Shown: positions 9,703 through 21,303 of the stretch, in pieces
Position numbering within the stretch: position 1 is the stretch's first letter
Layout: each line of letters starts with the position of its first letter
Assembly (NCBI RefSeq): GCF_000003195.3
Contig: NC_012870.2
Span: 34,536,741-34,600,740 of the forward strand
Direction of reading: 5' to 3'
Length of the DNA stretch: 64,000 bases
Source: Sorghum bicolor
Lineage: Eukaryota; Streptophyta; Magnoliopsida; Poales; Poaceae
Notes under the pieces: generated by a model
The model's input: only the letters and a program-made list of their open reading frames with translations
The model's database searches: none
What the model was told of the DNA's origin: nothing
Program-made: the position numbers and the translations under genes

Positions 9703-11897
9703 ACCTCTTGCTCGTCCCTGAGCAAGGATGAACTAAAGAGTTCCTGCAGTGGTTTTATGCTTTAAAAGTACATCCGCATTCAAGCAAGATCTCATCTCTA
9801 AGTTAGAATAAACTGTTAAGACTTAAAACTTACTCATTTTACCTTTCACCATGGGGCTTGTAACCGTCACTTGTGTCTTGAGCAGTTAAAAGATAGAACG
9901 GTCAAGTCAAGCGCCATGTTTCTTATTCTTGATCAGCTATAGCTCTGGAGTTTTTACAGATTTTCAAATAAAACTCAGAGATTCCTTATGTGATTCTCTC
10001 AAATCTCTCTTTTGTGGTATTTCTGGATCCTTGCAGTAATAATATATGCCTTCTCTCAAAGTATGTAGTATTTGTGGTATGAGGCATAGTGATATTGCTT
10101 TCTCTCTCACCCTATTCTAATAAGGTTTTGATATCTGGAGCTCATAGGTGGGAGACAGCTAATACATACTTACAAGACATTTATTGCATAGTCAAACCAT
10201 GGATCTAGAAGAACAAGTCAATAAGTCAAATCAAGATATGCATGTGTGGCGAATGAATGATGTATGGTAATGATTGTGATAACAATGGTGAAAGTCTAAT
10301 TCTACTTGTGCTCTTTTGAGGGGATACATACCTTTCTTGCTCTTTTGAAACTTTTTGAGGAGAATGAGATGCTCTATATTTTCTTTTTCTTTTCTCTCTG
10401 GTGGGTATCTTGTACCCCTAATTCTACTGTCGGACACTTGTCCATTTTTACCTCTCGTCTCACTTTTTCTTTTCTTCGAGGTTCCGGGCACTTGCCCCTT
10501 TTTATTTCCTCGTATATATATTTTTTTTCTCTTTTTTTAGAGCACTCATCTCCTAAAATAATGTAGCAAGTGGTAGTAACCAAAATAACTGGAGCATTTA
10601 TTTCATAGGGAATAACAGGGATAGGAAAATGTTTTTGGCTATTCTCTCCCGGATTAGGAGTAGAATAATTTTAGGTGAATCTGGAGATAGAAATGAGTGG
10701 ATGTATGTGGATGCGTACTTCCGTAGTAGAAGCAGCATGTATGAGTGAACGTGCAAGTGAATCTTGATTTTAACCGCATGACAAGCTCCTAAGGGTCTAC
10801 ACAGCTCGACCACACTCAATGCTCTTAAGCAGTAAAAAGTAAATGTGTGGCTCAAAGTCTAATAAGCATGTACATATGGCTGTGGTAGGATTTTAAACTC
10901 TCATCATATAGGAACTCATCATGTGTTATTTTAAAGATTTTCAAAGATGAAATTCTCCAGAATTCTAGCATCTCTAGGAACAGATGAACAGCAGCTCAAC
11001 CTTCTCATATCATATCCGTTAACAACTTAGACTTCAGATCAAGTACTCTTCCCACAAGTTCAGGTTTTAGAGTAGGTTTAAATTATAACAGTTATGCCTA
11101 AACTTGAGAGAGAGCTCAAACTTGAAAACTAGGTATATGGCAAAGCAACTATTAATCATTTTCATGTGAGAGCTTATCATGAGGGTTATCATTTTCATGT
11201 GAGAGCTTATCATGAGCTCAAACTTGAAAACTTTATTTATTTATTTATTTAGCAAACTAAGCAAAGATATATATATATATAAAAGCACAAAATATTTATT
11301 TGGGTTTTCATGATTATGCATCTTTTATTATTTGAGTAAAGTATAAACGCGAGTAGAAACACTTAGCTGGATAAATGAGGGTGCTCTCCCCCAAGCTGGA
11401 TTTTGATGTAATTTCTTCTGATGTAGCTAGCAGGTGGTGGAGGTGTATTTGAAAGTCGGCCACACCCTAACAGCGATTAGGATGTCCTCCGTGTGCTAGT
11501 CTTCTTTGATCCTTGAATTCTGTGGAGCTCAAATAGACAACAAAGCTTTGTGGAACTGATTAGGTGTTAGCATAAATATCTAGCCTTTATCATGTTGAGC
11601 CTCCTCGATAAATATTATTTATTTAGCAGGATCATGTACTTATTATTTTTAACATTGTAAGATGAAAACATATTTATTTTATGCCACCACAGTGAATGTA
11701 CCTATGGGTTTTATGCCATGAGCATACTCACATGGGGCTTACTATTTTTTAACATTTTTATTTTCTTTTTGAGATGATATGAACCTGATTAACTAAGCAA
11801 ACTATTGAAAGGAAAAGGATAACTACCAAGTTTACCTCTGGGCAAGGCGTTCGGTGTTTTTAAGTCCTCCGAATGGGACTCTCCGTTTTCAGTCGTC
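9703..11897 (-). other. G 3' noncoding region
   Basis: Apart from the hairpin cluster this holds no gene. A second PPT-like motif (minus-strand AGCTTGGGGGAG) is at about 11386-11398, and a roughly 40-bp direct repeat (ATTTTCATGTGAGAGC units) is at about 11157-11218. Small ORFs here have homologues in the other elements but not in a conserved frame. Confidence 0.6.
10403..10497 (-). ncRNA. Conserved RNA hairpin cluster of the non-autonomous family (G copy)
   Basis: On the minus strand, in order: GGGC-AAGT-GCCC (10497-10486), an ACCTC/GAGGT pair around an A-rich loop, GGAC-AAGT-GTCC (10443-10432), and GGGTA-five bases-TACCC (10417-10403). The same order and spacing occur in B, C and E. It lies 715 nt from the 3' LTR. 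It is a predicted cis-acting RNA structure in the genomic transcript, not an independent gene. Confidence 0.6.
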
Positions 11898-12640
11898 CTA
11901 GGATTCGCTGGATGGCGTAGTCGGTGGTTCCGTCGGCGCCTCCTCTTCGTGTATAACTATCTTCTCTTTCCACACCTGACTCGGTGCTACAGTCTCCTCA
12001 GGACAGTTTTGTTCAAGCTGTAAGTCTTCAGACCTTACCGCTTCTCCTTCGTACTCTACCCATCTGTCCTTGATGATTTGCCTCCTCTGGTTGCGGTTGC
12101 GTTGTCTTCTTCTTGTCCTGACCTGCTTAGAGTCTTCAACTATATAGTTAGGGTTAGTAAAATAGCAGCGTACCTTCTTAGAGGGGAAGTGCATGTGGAC
12201 TTCTCTGATTCCAATATAGATGATGGCTTTGATAGTGTTGAGAAACGGTCTTCCAAGGATGATGGGTGGATCGTACTCGTCTTCTCCCATGTCAATGATC
12301 TAAAAATCATCTGAAGCTAAATATATATTGGTTGTAGGGGCATGGTTCCATGCAGGAGCTGATAAGTGACTGCGGCCATTATGTTGACGTCAGATCCGGT
12401 GTCGTAGAGTGTCTTCTAAAAAGAGTATCTGTTGATTGTGCACTCAATGCTTGGAACACCAGGGTCGTCCTTCTTAATCAAGAAAGGTGACTTGAGTCGA
12501 TGATCTTGACCTCCTCCGACAAGGATCCAAAGTTTTAAATCTTCTAGACAAGACTTCTCACTGTCTTCATCCTTTAGGTGCATCATTTGATTAGGTGTGG
12601 ACCTTGACGTCTGCACTTCTTGATACGATGTCACCTATAT
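11898..12640 (-). pseudogene. Element G retropepsin-like ORF, broken
   Basis: Minus-strand blocks in order: RLKSPFLIKKDDPGVPSIEC, an in-frame TAG at 12416-12418, the aspartic protease motif DTGSDVNIM, then after a frame change GEDEYDPPIILGRPFLNTIK (hydrophobic-GR flap motif of retropepsins) and an acidic, Glu/Pro-rich tail ending at 11898. The catalytic D-T-G is intact, but the stop and the frame change prevent a continuous product. Similar ORFs are in B and C, and E has lost it. Confidence 0.7.
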
Positions 12641-14013
12641 TCTTTGATTGCCCAGCAGTTCGAAGTGCGGTGTTGGCCATATCCTGCTCATTGTGTTTGT
12701 GCTCATAGATCCAAGTCCTTCACTTGGTGGAGTCTGAGAGTTGTAAAACTCCTCCATGTTTTGTTTGAAGTGTACCTATTCATAGAGACAAGGCAGAGAT
12801 CAAGTGCATGGGCCCTGTTGGTGGAAAACACCAACAGAACCAAAAGTGTATTTGTTCTTCTCTAACCTTAAGCATAGTGAGCAAGACAAAGTTGATGGAT
12901 CATGAGTGTAGCACTTGAAACATTTGTCAGATCAGATTGCTCAACCTTATGGAAAGATAATCTATCTATATTTATGTTTTGTTTATATCTTCCAAAGATT
13001 GAATGTGCAACATATTAGCTTATATGATTAGGAGCGTGGGATCACGAAGGTAGTACTAAGAACACAGAGTAAAGGACCAAACATGCTGAATCAGTTGGGT
13101 TGGTTAATTTGGAGCTACAAATCATACATGTTTGTCTCTTTATTTATGTGAATGTTAGAACCAAGGAGAAGCTTATAAAAGCAATAGTCAAGTACCTTAA
13201 GATGTTACCTTACTTGAAGAATGATGGAATAGTATCACCTTGTGGAAGCTTTCCTTTTCTTAGCGGTTGTGCATTGTGTTTGTGGCACCCTCCATGAATC
13301 ATCTCTTATGAGCTACGTCTTTCTTGTGCAAATTGTTAAACTTCATGTGTCACTTTCTTCATCTCCAATGTGAGTTTATCTCAGGACTTCCCAGGTTGAT
13401 ATTGAAAGTTTTCCTGCAGGGGTTAGTCCCACAAAATATACCAATATCTACTCAAGCAGTTTTTAGTTCAGTAACCAAACTAGACTCCATGTCTAATCAG
13501 ATTAAGGAAGGCTATTTAACCTAAGCACCATGCTTAATTTAAATGCCAATGGAAGTATGTTGAGTACTTCCAAACCAACACTTGCTAGTAAATAGATAAA
13601 GGTAGCATGACAGCATTTATAGAGATCTACTCAAGTGGAGATGAAGTAGTGTGATTAGTACTTAACAAATTGAGCATCTCTCAAAGGTAGGGACAACCAA
13701 CATAGCAACATGGCAAAGGATGTTTTTATGTCAAGTACTCCCGCAAGCTTGAATTTTGCGAAATTCAAGTTTGGATGAATTTAATTCAATGTTGTATGAT
13801 GGTTGGTTGGACATACCTTGTGCTTGTCATTCATCCGATCTTCTTGCTCCAATCCTGGAAAGGTTAGTGACAAGAATACCCGAAGGAATATTTTTACAAT
13901 TATCCTTGTATGCTCAATCCACCAAGTAATGTTGTAAATAATTAAAAGCTCATGTTACGATCTGATCAGTGCTTATTTTAAGACACTAAGCTTGTCCTTG
14001 GGAAACCATCAAT
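12641..14013 (-). other. G spacer between gag-like and protease ORFs
   Basis: Noncoding, AT-rich, and homologous by eye to 33641-35000 (B), 44738-46178 (C) and 56278-57056 (E). A degraded PPT-like motif is at about 13739-13751 (plus-strand CTCCCGCAAGCTTG). Confidence 0.6.
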
Positions 14014-15006
14014 TTATGTTGGCAAAGTGGTTTCCCTTGTAACGCTGACATATATCAAGATCAACTCAATGAGATCTGCAATATTTATTATAGACATATG
14101 CATCGACAACCGCCTTTTAAAGTTTTTATAAATAGAAAAGAAGAGGGGGTTGGAGATCTCAAATGTGGTGAGGTTGGAGAGACCAATGGATTGGGGAGAT
14201 GTTTTATATGAGCAAGGACTTGATGAGGTATTTATGAAATAACTTCCATGCTCACTGTTGTTTCTCTCATTTTCAAACTCCAAGGATGATTCTTCATGAA
14301 TGCTAAAAATTCCTCTAGGATTGTCTCTCAATTTTGTTTTATCCATCCATTCAATGGTGATAGCACATGGATTTTTAATGCCCTCTAGCCATTGATGTTG
14401 CTCTTCTCGATCCTCCTTGTGGTCTTGGTGACTCTTATGAATGGGATGTCTAGAGAGATTCACAGGATCATTTGGAGGTTCAGGAGAAAGAGCATAGTAG
14501 AAATTATTAGGCTCAAGGATGGGTTGGATAGCCGAATCATGGGATTGGAATGTTTGGAAATCGGCTATTGAAACTTCCTTTTCTTGTTTGGGAGATGATT
14601 CCTTCTCTATCTCTAAGATTTTTCTATGAAGACTAGTGCAAGAAGGATGTCCACAAATGAAGGCATACCTTCCTTTACTAATAGATAAAGAAAGAAAGAC
14701 TCTACCAAAGGTTATATGATTAAGACCAATATGAAAATATCGAGAAAAAACATGGTCTTGTAGGGCTAGGTATAAACCAGAATTTATAGAAAGATTAACA
14801 GATTCCCTAGGTGTAGCTAAAAGTGCATTATCTTCTTGATTAAAAGATGGGACCTCAGCTATAGAAAAGGGTTGGTTTTGACCTATTGCAATCAACTCCG
14901 GACTCAGATCATAATTAGGGGCAGGACTTGTTGACTCCCATGGTCTATGGCTGGTCTCCGAAGGTGCAAAGAATTCAATAATAGGTATGGAATTTAAGTT
15001 ATCCAT
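14014..15006 (-). CDS. Element G gag-like protein with atypical central region
   Basis: 330 codons from ATG at 15006. An earlier in-frame ATG at 15186 lies in the LTR upstream of the primer site and is unlikely to be the start. The N-terminus (MDNLNSIPIIEFFAPSETS...LSPELIAIGQNQPFS) parallels the start of the C and E gag (MNSNMSIYEFHRP...QKQPFS). The C-terminus (SPQSIGLSNLTTFEISNPLF, then SIYKNFKR) is clearly homologous. The middle is different: instead of the Retrotrans_gag helices (WKLFPFSLTGKARHWY in C/E) it reads NLSINSGLYLALQDHVFSRY...FICGHPSCTSLHRK. The ORF is intact but no CCHC zinc knuckle is visible. It could be a recombinant gag or a separate subfamily protein. Confidence 0.65.
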   Translation of the reverse strand: MDNLNSIPIIEFFAPSETSHRPWESTSPAPNYDLSPELIAIGQNQPFSIAEVPSFNQEDNALLATPRESVNLSINSGLYLALQDHVFSRYFHIGLNHITFGRVFLSLSISKGRYAFICGHPSCTSLHRKILEIEKESSPKQEKEVSIADFQTFQSHDSAIQPILEPNNFYYALSPEPPNDPVNLSRHPIHKSHQDHKEDREEQHQWLEGIKNPCAITIEWMDKTKLRDNPRGIFSIHEESSLEFENERNNSEHGSYFINTSSSPCSYKTSPQSIGLSNLTTFEISNPLFFSIYKNFKRRLSMHMSIINIADLIELILIYVSVTRETTLPT

Positions 15007-15099
15007 AAAGATAAAAGCAAAAAGATAAAAGAATAAAAGTATAAAAGTATAATACAAGATAATAGCAAGATTCAAAGTTATCTCAGCAAACCGTCTTTC

Positions 15100-15117
15100 T
15101 CCCCGGCAACGGCGCCA
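15100..15117 (-). promoter_or_regulatory. Element G primer-binding site (tRNA-Asp)
   Basis: On the minus strand TGGCGCCGTTGCCGGGGA, 18 nt, complementary to the 3' end of plant tRNA-Asp(GUC) including CCA. It lies 8 nt inside the 5' LTR. The same site is in B and C, and with one mismatch in E. Confidence 0.9.
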
Positions 15118-15125
15118 GAAATGCT

Positions 15126-16357
15126 TGTTGATATTTGGTAACGCAATCAGGAAATGATCCGCAAGTGCACGGATATCGGTGAGCATTTCACCCGGGAGGT
15201 CTTCTAGAGTATCGTATTTATATTTTTACCACTGGGAGAAAGGGTGCATCTGACTAACCAAATCTATTGCTACTATCCCTTTAGGCTACAAAGAATGTTT
15301 CTCGATGTGAGCGATGTATAGAGAAGACTACAACCGTAGTCTCGTTCTAACCTTGGTAAGGATGTTCTACTGTTCTATTGGGGAAGCTTACGGAATCTAG
15401 ACACCACAAAGGATGTTCGACCCGCACCTATAAACCCTACCCGTCCTGCTAACAAGATGTGGGATACAAAGGTAACTCGGAAATGTCACGTTCCTCGCTA
15501 CTACCACGGTCCAGCTAGTCAGGGGATATCTATGAGTACCCTAGCCTAAACACCATGTTTACGCTAGCAATGATTACTCTAATACTCAACCGGAAGAGGA
15601 TTAAAGTAAACTCATAAACCAAAGAACAATAAAACAAGAACTTACTAGAATTAGAAGTCGAATTACTGAAGAATCTTAGGAGCAAGCCTCGGGTTAGAAG
15701 ACTTGATCCCGCAGGTACAACTCGGAGTAGACACCGACAGGTCGGCCTTCCTCCGATCTACACCTCCACTCTATCTCTCTCAATCTAGTAGAAACTAGAA
15801 GATCTATTTCTACTTACATTGGTTGCTAAGCCTAAAAAGAAATATTATTAAGAGAAGAGGTTTTCCTTCAAGGGCACCCCTCAATCTCTATGATAACTTC
15901 TTTTCTTCTCCAGGGGCCAGGGGGGTCTCCTTATATAGTCCTCCTTCTCTATGCGTTTTTGGGTTGGTAGGCGATGTTGTACTACGTTATCCTTGATCCT
16001 TTAGGTCGGTGGAACATCGTGTGCGAAGAGAGTCCCGAACGGAGTCCAGGACAGGGCGGGCGCCCAGGGAAGGAGGGCGGGCGCCCTGGGCCTGGCCCCC
16101 TTTCAGCCTCTGCTTTCTCCCTGTGGCTTCTGGAGTCTTCTAGATGGTAGAAAATTACGCGGTGCGTTGATATCTCTATGTAATCCCGACATGTGGGCCT
16201 TTCTTCCTTATTTCCTGATAACCCCCTGCAGAAATAGACAAACACCAAAACTCGTGGAATTCTATTAGATAAAACCCTAAGTCTGGGTGTTGGTTGCATT
16301 TGGATCCTTTTCTTTATTTATTTGATGATTATATTTGGTAGTTAAGGACCGTCAACA
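15126..16357 (-). repeat. Element G 5' LTR
   Basis: 1232 bp, minus orientation, nearly identical by eye to 8460-9688. The U3 GGGCGCCC motifs are at about 16055-16090. Confidence 0.92.
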
Positions 16358-16362
16358 GGTAT

Positions 16363-19300
16363 CCGGCCCGAGATGCACTCGTAGGCTTTGCGGTCAGAAC
16401 GACTTATCCGGCCAGCTAAGTGTTAGGCATGCGTTCAACATAACACAAGGACGTACAGCGAATCGGTCCTTAACCGACACAGACGGGGATAGATTCACAC
16501 CCAAGACCTCCATGCCTTGTTGCTGCACTATCGTCATCCTGTCCGGTCTCATTCATTATTAGCCATGGTTATTTCCACGATAGCAAATATAGCCAACCGT
16601 GATCAAGTATCCACCTAATCCACCTACCTCTCGCAGGTGACAGGAAATCACCCGGCTTCTACCGAGCTAAGCATAGCTAAGCATAGAACATTTTCCTTAT
16701 ACTAGTAAGGGTTCAGGTAGTTTCATATAGTGGACAAGGTAGGAATGTATGCACCAACGGTTTCATTCAACTCCTATCGCCTAATGCATCATATAAAGTT
16801 ATACTCTTGTGCTTTTGTAAAAAGAGAGGGTAAGAGACTTAGAATGCTCCGGGGCTTGCCTGGAATCCGACACAAGTCAATTAAGTTAGCTTGCACCGTC
16901 TTGATGACATCTAAGGTGTCAACACTTGTGTAGTCCTTCCATCATCTCGATAGGTCCACCATCACGTCCTTCACATGGTTCATCTAGCGTACCTAAATGA
17001 GATGCAAGATGCAAGTGCACGAACACATAGAAGTGCAATAGACAAAGCATCACACACAAGAAGCATGTCAAGAGCATGGTTACACTAAACATACTTAAGT
17101 ACATCTCACTGCTCAACTTAATGATTACACAACCAACATGCTAAGTCAACAAAGAATGCAACACTGATCATATTAGACATGGCATACATATTTCACAAGA
17201 TCTTAGGTGTATTAAGTTGGCCATTATCAAAGACATGAGTCATACATAGCAATATACCAAGCAAAAACAATACAAGGAATCTGCCATTTTTAGGACTGTT
17301 AACAGCAGCTGAGTAAATAACACATAACTGGAGTTACACAACTCCAAAAGACATGCAAGAAGACATTCTGGAAATCTTAAGAAATTATATACATTTGATA
17401 TTTAGACATCAAAGCATGATTCTCAACTTAAGCTGGTCGAAATTATAAAGTTCCAAAATCTGTCCCTGACAAACAGAGAGCAGCCATTTCTGGAATCAAA
17501 CTTTGAACAGACATAACTCACACACCACAATGCCAAATGCCACCAAATTTGAACAGGAGCTAGATAAATGAATTATCTACAACTTTGCTATAAACAAGAT
17601 TCCCAGAAAAGATCATTTACATATTGTAATCCAAAAAGTTCCAGAAACTATCTAGAAACAACAATTGCAAACAATTAATTATTAACTTATGCTTCAAACA
17701 TGCATTTGAGCAAAACCATTGTTACCAACAGTTTGCATATATCTAAAGAACACCAGAAAACATAGTGGTCATTTACAAATAAATTTATTTAATGCATTTC
17801 TTAATTTATTTGGATAATAAAGTGGATTAAATAACCTATACCAAACATGCACAGTAAATTCTACAAAAATTACAGTAGCTACTACATACCAACCATAGTA
17901 TACTGTACAAATTTCACTGCATTTGAGTGAGCACAGCAACATCTATGAAAAGGACAAATTGCTATTGCAATTAACCATGTGAGAGCAAGATAAATGCATA
18001 AATCATATTTTCTTCAAACACATGATCATATTATATATCAACATGATACAACAATATCATAGGATTGTAGTGGAACAACATTTTCCGTTTTTACATTTTT
18101 ATTTATAGTTATAAACCATTTATCAAGCCCCATGAAGATATCTCTGTTCAAAACATGGACAGAATCTATCATGCCACATTAAACAGCCATAACTTGAGTT
18201 TCATATGCCCATAAATTATGGTTATGTATTTTCTAGAAAGCTTACTAAGTTGTGAACAACTTTGTTATAAACATCTAGAGCTAAATCTACCACTAACAAG
18301 GACTTACATAATAAACAATGCAAACCTGTCTGGGTTTAGATAGAAACAGAAACAGTACTTTAAACTACTATAACAAAACATATGCTTGACCAAAAATTAT
18401 ACTATTTAGCTTGATGGAAAGCTTATGAAAAGTACTACAACTCATATATTTTCATCCAGGCATGATTCACAACCTAACTGAGCCAAACAATATAAACATG
18501 CAGACCTACTCAGAATATGAGCAAAGCAACATAGGGCATTTGTTATTTTTATAACTCTTGATCTGTCATTCCTAAATTCATACAAATTTTACCAGAAATC
18601 AAATATTATATATAAAGCATGTCACAATATTTTCACATTTATTGGAGCAATAATACAGTGGTTATAAAAAAGACAAATATAACAAGCAATTAAAACTGAA
18701 CTGCACAAATCTATTTTTACCGCTAAAACTGCAAACTAAACCATGCAATAATATAGATCTACTGCATAGAGAATTTGATAAGGATTCTAAAAAGTCCACA
18801 TTTGCTATTTTACGACTATTCTATGAATTACTATGGATTTCCAAAGTTCACCCAGAAATCTGCTAAAACAAAAGAAAAGGAAAACAGATCTTGCACCGGG
18901 AACCCTGGATTTTCCATGAATCACGCTATAACCCAGAAACACTTGGCTTCGCATCTGGAACCCTGAATTGTTTTATATTCTAACACGAGGTCCCTGACGC
19001 GAAAGGAAACTCGCCGGAGTGCTTCCTGTTCCGGCGAAGGGAGGCCACGTCGGCGGCGAGGGAGTGGTGGGGAGCACCAGGAGATCACCGCGCACCCGCT
19101 GGTCGCCTTGCATGGCCGGGAGAGAGCCCGTGGCGGCCTAGCCACGTGCACACGTCGGCGACGGCGGCGTTGGCCGGTGGTCGGCTGCTCCGGTGGTCTT
19201 CCACCTCGGCTGAGCGTGTGCGAGATGCACAGCACGACGCGGCGAGCGAGGTGGCACATACAGCGAGTGTCGAGGAAGCGCGGAGTGGCAGGAATGGGAC

Positions 19301-20744
19301 AATGGCGAGCTTGGCATGTCGACCATGGTGGACGGCGCCGTGAGCGCTTCTGGGGGCGATGGAGAGCGCCAGGGAGGAGGGGAAATTGAGGGACGAGTGC
19401 TCAGACATCTCCCCATCGGTCCAGGTGCGAGAGACACGCAGCACAGGAGGTGGGACGCGAGCTCGGGCATGGCTGCCACGTCCGGGACGCGTGTCGTCCG
19501 TTGAGGCATTTTATCGAGCACGTGTCGGGCAGTGAAGTGGCTCAGGTGGGACGCGTTTTTGGACTCCTTACAGGCCGATTTGTACTTTGGGCCAAAAATG
19601 AAGATTGCTCTACTTGGCCCATTCTAAAATTTTTGTTGAAAGGTCACGACCATTAGAGTTATAGATTAGTAGATAATTAGATGCCAATCTATGAGTGTCA
19701 ATGAATTGATAATGATTAGCAAAACTCAAAATTGATGACCAAAACGAAATCAAACTGGTGTCATTTTTTGGTATGCTCTTGTCCACAATATGTACTCCGA
19801 CTTTTATTTTGGGACCCAAACAAGTTGTTTAGTAAAATTTGGAGAACGCGAAATGCCAACGTGATGAACTGCAATCCCACACTTAGAAACTCGAAGTGTT
19901 GGAAACTATATCAGATTCAATCTTGTGACCATTAATTGACATGCTTAGATGATGATTCAGACTTAGGCACTTTAACAAAGTTTGTAGCATACAAACTATA
20001 CTACAACTTGTATTAAAGGACCTTATACTGTTTTGGCTTGGTTAGGAAGATACAAGGCTCCCAAAATGGATACCCAAAACTGAAACACTGTTTTGACTTA
20101 GCCAAATTTCTGGAGTTCCTAAACAGCACTGCATTGAATCTTGTAAGCTCAATTTGACTAGGTTAGGGACCAAACTAGCTCTTGATCATTAAACAAAGTT
20201 TGTTCTACAGAAGTTAAACTACAACTTTTATTTAAAGGTCAAACCTCAGAACTAGTATAGAAGTCAAACTTTCACTTTGGTCAATGCAGCAACTTGATAA
20301 AGCTCAAACTAAGGTTTTAGGCTAATTGAAGCATTTTCTGGGCACAAGCTCAACATGAACCCTTCATGACTTTTGTTGTAGAGTTCATGTAGAGTCATTT
20401 GGGTAAGGTTGCAAAGATTGGTTGATGGCTCATGGTTCCATTTACTTAATAAGGTCATTCCAACAATCATGTAACTTATCATTTCATGTGACCTTTTAAT
20501 TCCAAACTTCATGATACTTTTTGAGTGATCACTATAGGTAGTGATGGATGTAGGACACATGAAAGAGGTTCCATTAATGTCACCCAAGCATGCACTTTGA
20601 AAAGGCCTATATGTAAGCAAGGGTGCATTCTCCAAATTTAACTTGAGGCTCACTTTCATGGATTGACTTTATCATGATCATCACCACTTATCATGACATG
20701 TTTGAGCTCAAACCTATGGTCTAACTAGTGGCAAACACCTGGGG
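16363..20744 (-). other. F interior, part 2: no gene
   Basis: Long LTR-type DNA. 16363-18900 is AT-rich without ORFs of interest. 18950-19520 is a strongly GC-rich island whose overlapping ORFs on both strands are proline/arginine-rich and look like chance frames. 19560-20744 is AT-rich again. GC-rich islands like this occur within long LTRs of grass chromoviruses. Confidence 0.55.
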
Positions 20745-20756
20745 TGTTACACAGGG

Positions 20757-21074
20757 CACACATCCAAGACACGCTCACAACATTGCAACTCAAGGCAAGA
20801 CCACACACACACACCAGAGTAGCAAGTAACGCTCTGTCCACCATGCAAAGTCGATACTTGGGACTTAACCCTCTCACAACCAGCTTGTACACCCCTACTA
20901 CAAGCACTTTCGGGTGCAAGGCAATATAGACTCCGACTCTCACACTAGACGTAGGGCACATTTAGCCTGAACCAGTATAACTCTCTGTGTTCTGCTTGCA
21001 TCACCATTCGGGTTTAGGAGGACACGTAGACTTATCACTCGTTATTGTCTAGACGATGAGTCTAGACGCCGACA
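20757..21074 (+). repeat. Element A 5' LTR, second part
   Basis: Resumes after the CAGGG target copy and ends GCCGACA at 21074, matching the end of the 3' LTR (to 62227). Confidence 0.9.
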
Positions 21075-21095
21075 GTTCACGCGCTAGGTAGGGGC
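21075..21095 (+). promoter_or_regulatory. Element A primer-binding site region, degenerate
   Basis: GTTCACGCGCTAGGTAGGGG follows the LTR directly. Tat elements usually have a TTGGCGCGC..AGGTAGGGG-type primer site here. The TTCACGCGC form suggests two or more substitutions. Confidence 0.55.
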
Positions 21096-21137
21096 CTTCT
21101 GCGTTGTACTTTCCTTTCAACGTTGGGGAAAGCCCGG

Positions 21138-21303
21138 ATGGCAGACGAATTTCGCCCTCTCCGTCTCGACACCGTCATGATGTTTGGGAGTTTGGAGTTC
21201 ATGTCTCTTGGCTCCGGCTATGACATGGTCCTCCTCCCGCCTCGTGACGACACCGAGCCCTGTCCCGAGCCAATTCCACCACAGCCAGTGCATGGGAGGC
21301 GCT
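21138..21303 (+). pseudogene. Element A gag, N-terminal part (interrupted by solo LTR)
   Basis: Starts MADEFRPLRLDTV at 21138; a nearby upstream TTG is not needed as a start. It runs to HGRR and is cut by the solo LTR at 21304. Removing the LTR and one copy of GCGCT restores the frame into 22547. No known domain occurs this early in gag, and the assignment comes from position after the primer site. Confidence 0.6.

Larger units (their letters stand above)
8460..16357 (-). mobile_element. Element G: non-autonomous tRNA-Asp-primed LTR retrotransposon (gag + protease remnants)
   Basis: Inverted relative to the window. Its LTRs are 8460-9688 (3' LTR) and 15126-16357 (5' LTR), ending TGTTGACGGTCC and ATATCAACA. 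The TSD is GATAT (8455-8459) and GGTAT (16358-16362), one mismatch. Next to the 5' LTR is an 18-nt primer site complementary to plant tRNA-Asp, and next to the 3' LTR a polypurine tract. Between them lie an unusual gag-like ORF and a decayed retropepsin ORF, with no RT, RNase H or integrase. The two LTRs look nearly identical, so the insertion should be young. It belongs to the same family as B, C and E. Confidence 0.9.
7424..20751 (-). mobile_element. Insertion F: long LTR-like unit (probable solo LTR, Tekay/Del-type) in A's 5' LTR
   Basis: Begins TGTGACAGAACC at 7424 and ends GGGGTGTTACA at 20751, flanked by TAGGG (7419-7423) and CAGGG (20752-20756), a TSD with one mismatch. Removing nested element G leaves about 5.4 kb with no visible duplicated ends and no gag or pol. 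On the minus strand it reads TGTAACACCCCAGG...TTCTGTCACA, the terminal style of long-LTR chromoviruses. I therefore call it a probable solo LTR read on the minus strand; a LARD-type element is the alternative. It lies just downstream of A's TATA box. Confidence 0.65.

Noticed and set aside
18921..19521. Overlapping GC-rich ORFs on both strands in F
   Set aside because: Pro/Arg/Ala-rich frames open on both strands in a GC-rich island of an LTR. No domain motifs are seen and frames appear on opposite strands by composition alone.
7424..20751. F as a TIR DNA transposon because its ends read TGTGACA and TGTTACA
   Set aside because: The inverted similarity is only the TG...CA style of LTR ends. 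The 5-bp TSD and minus-strand TGTAACACC start fit a gypsy LTR better.
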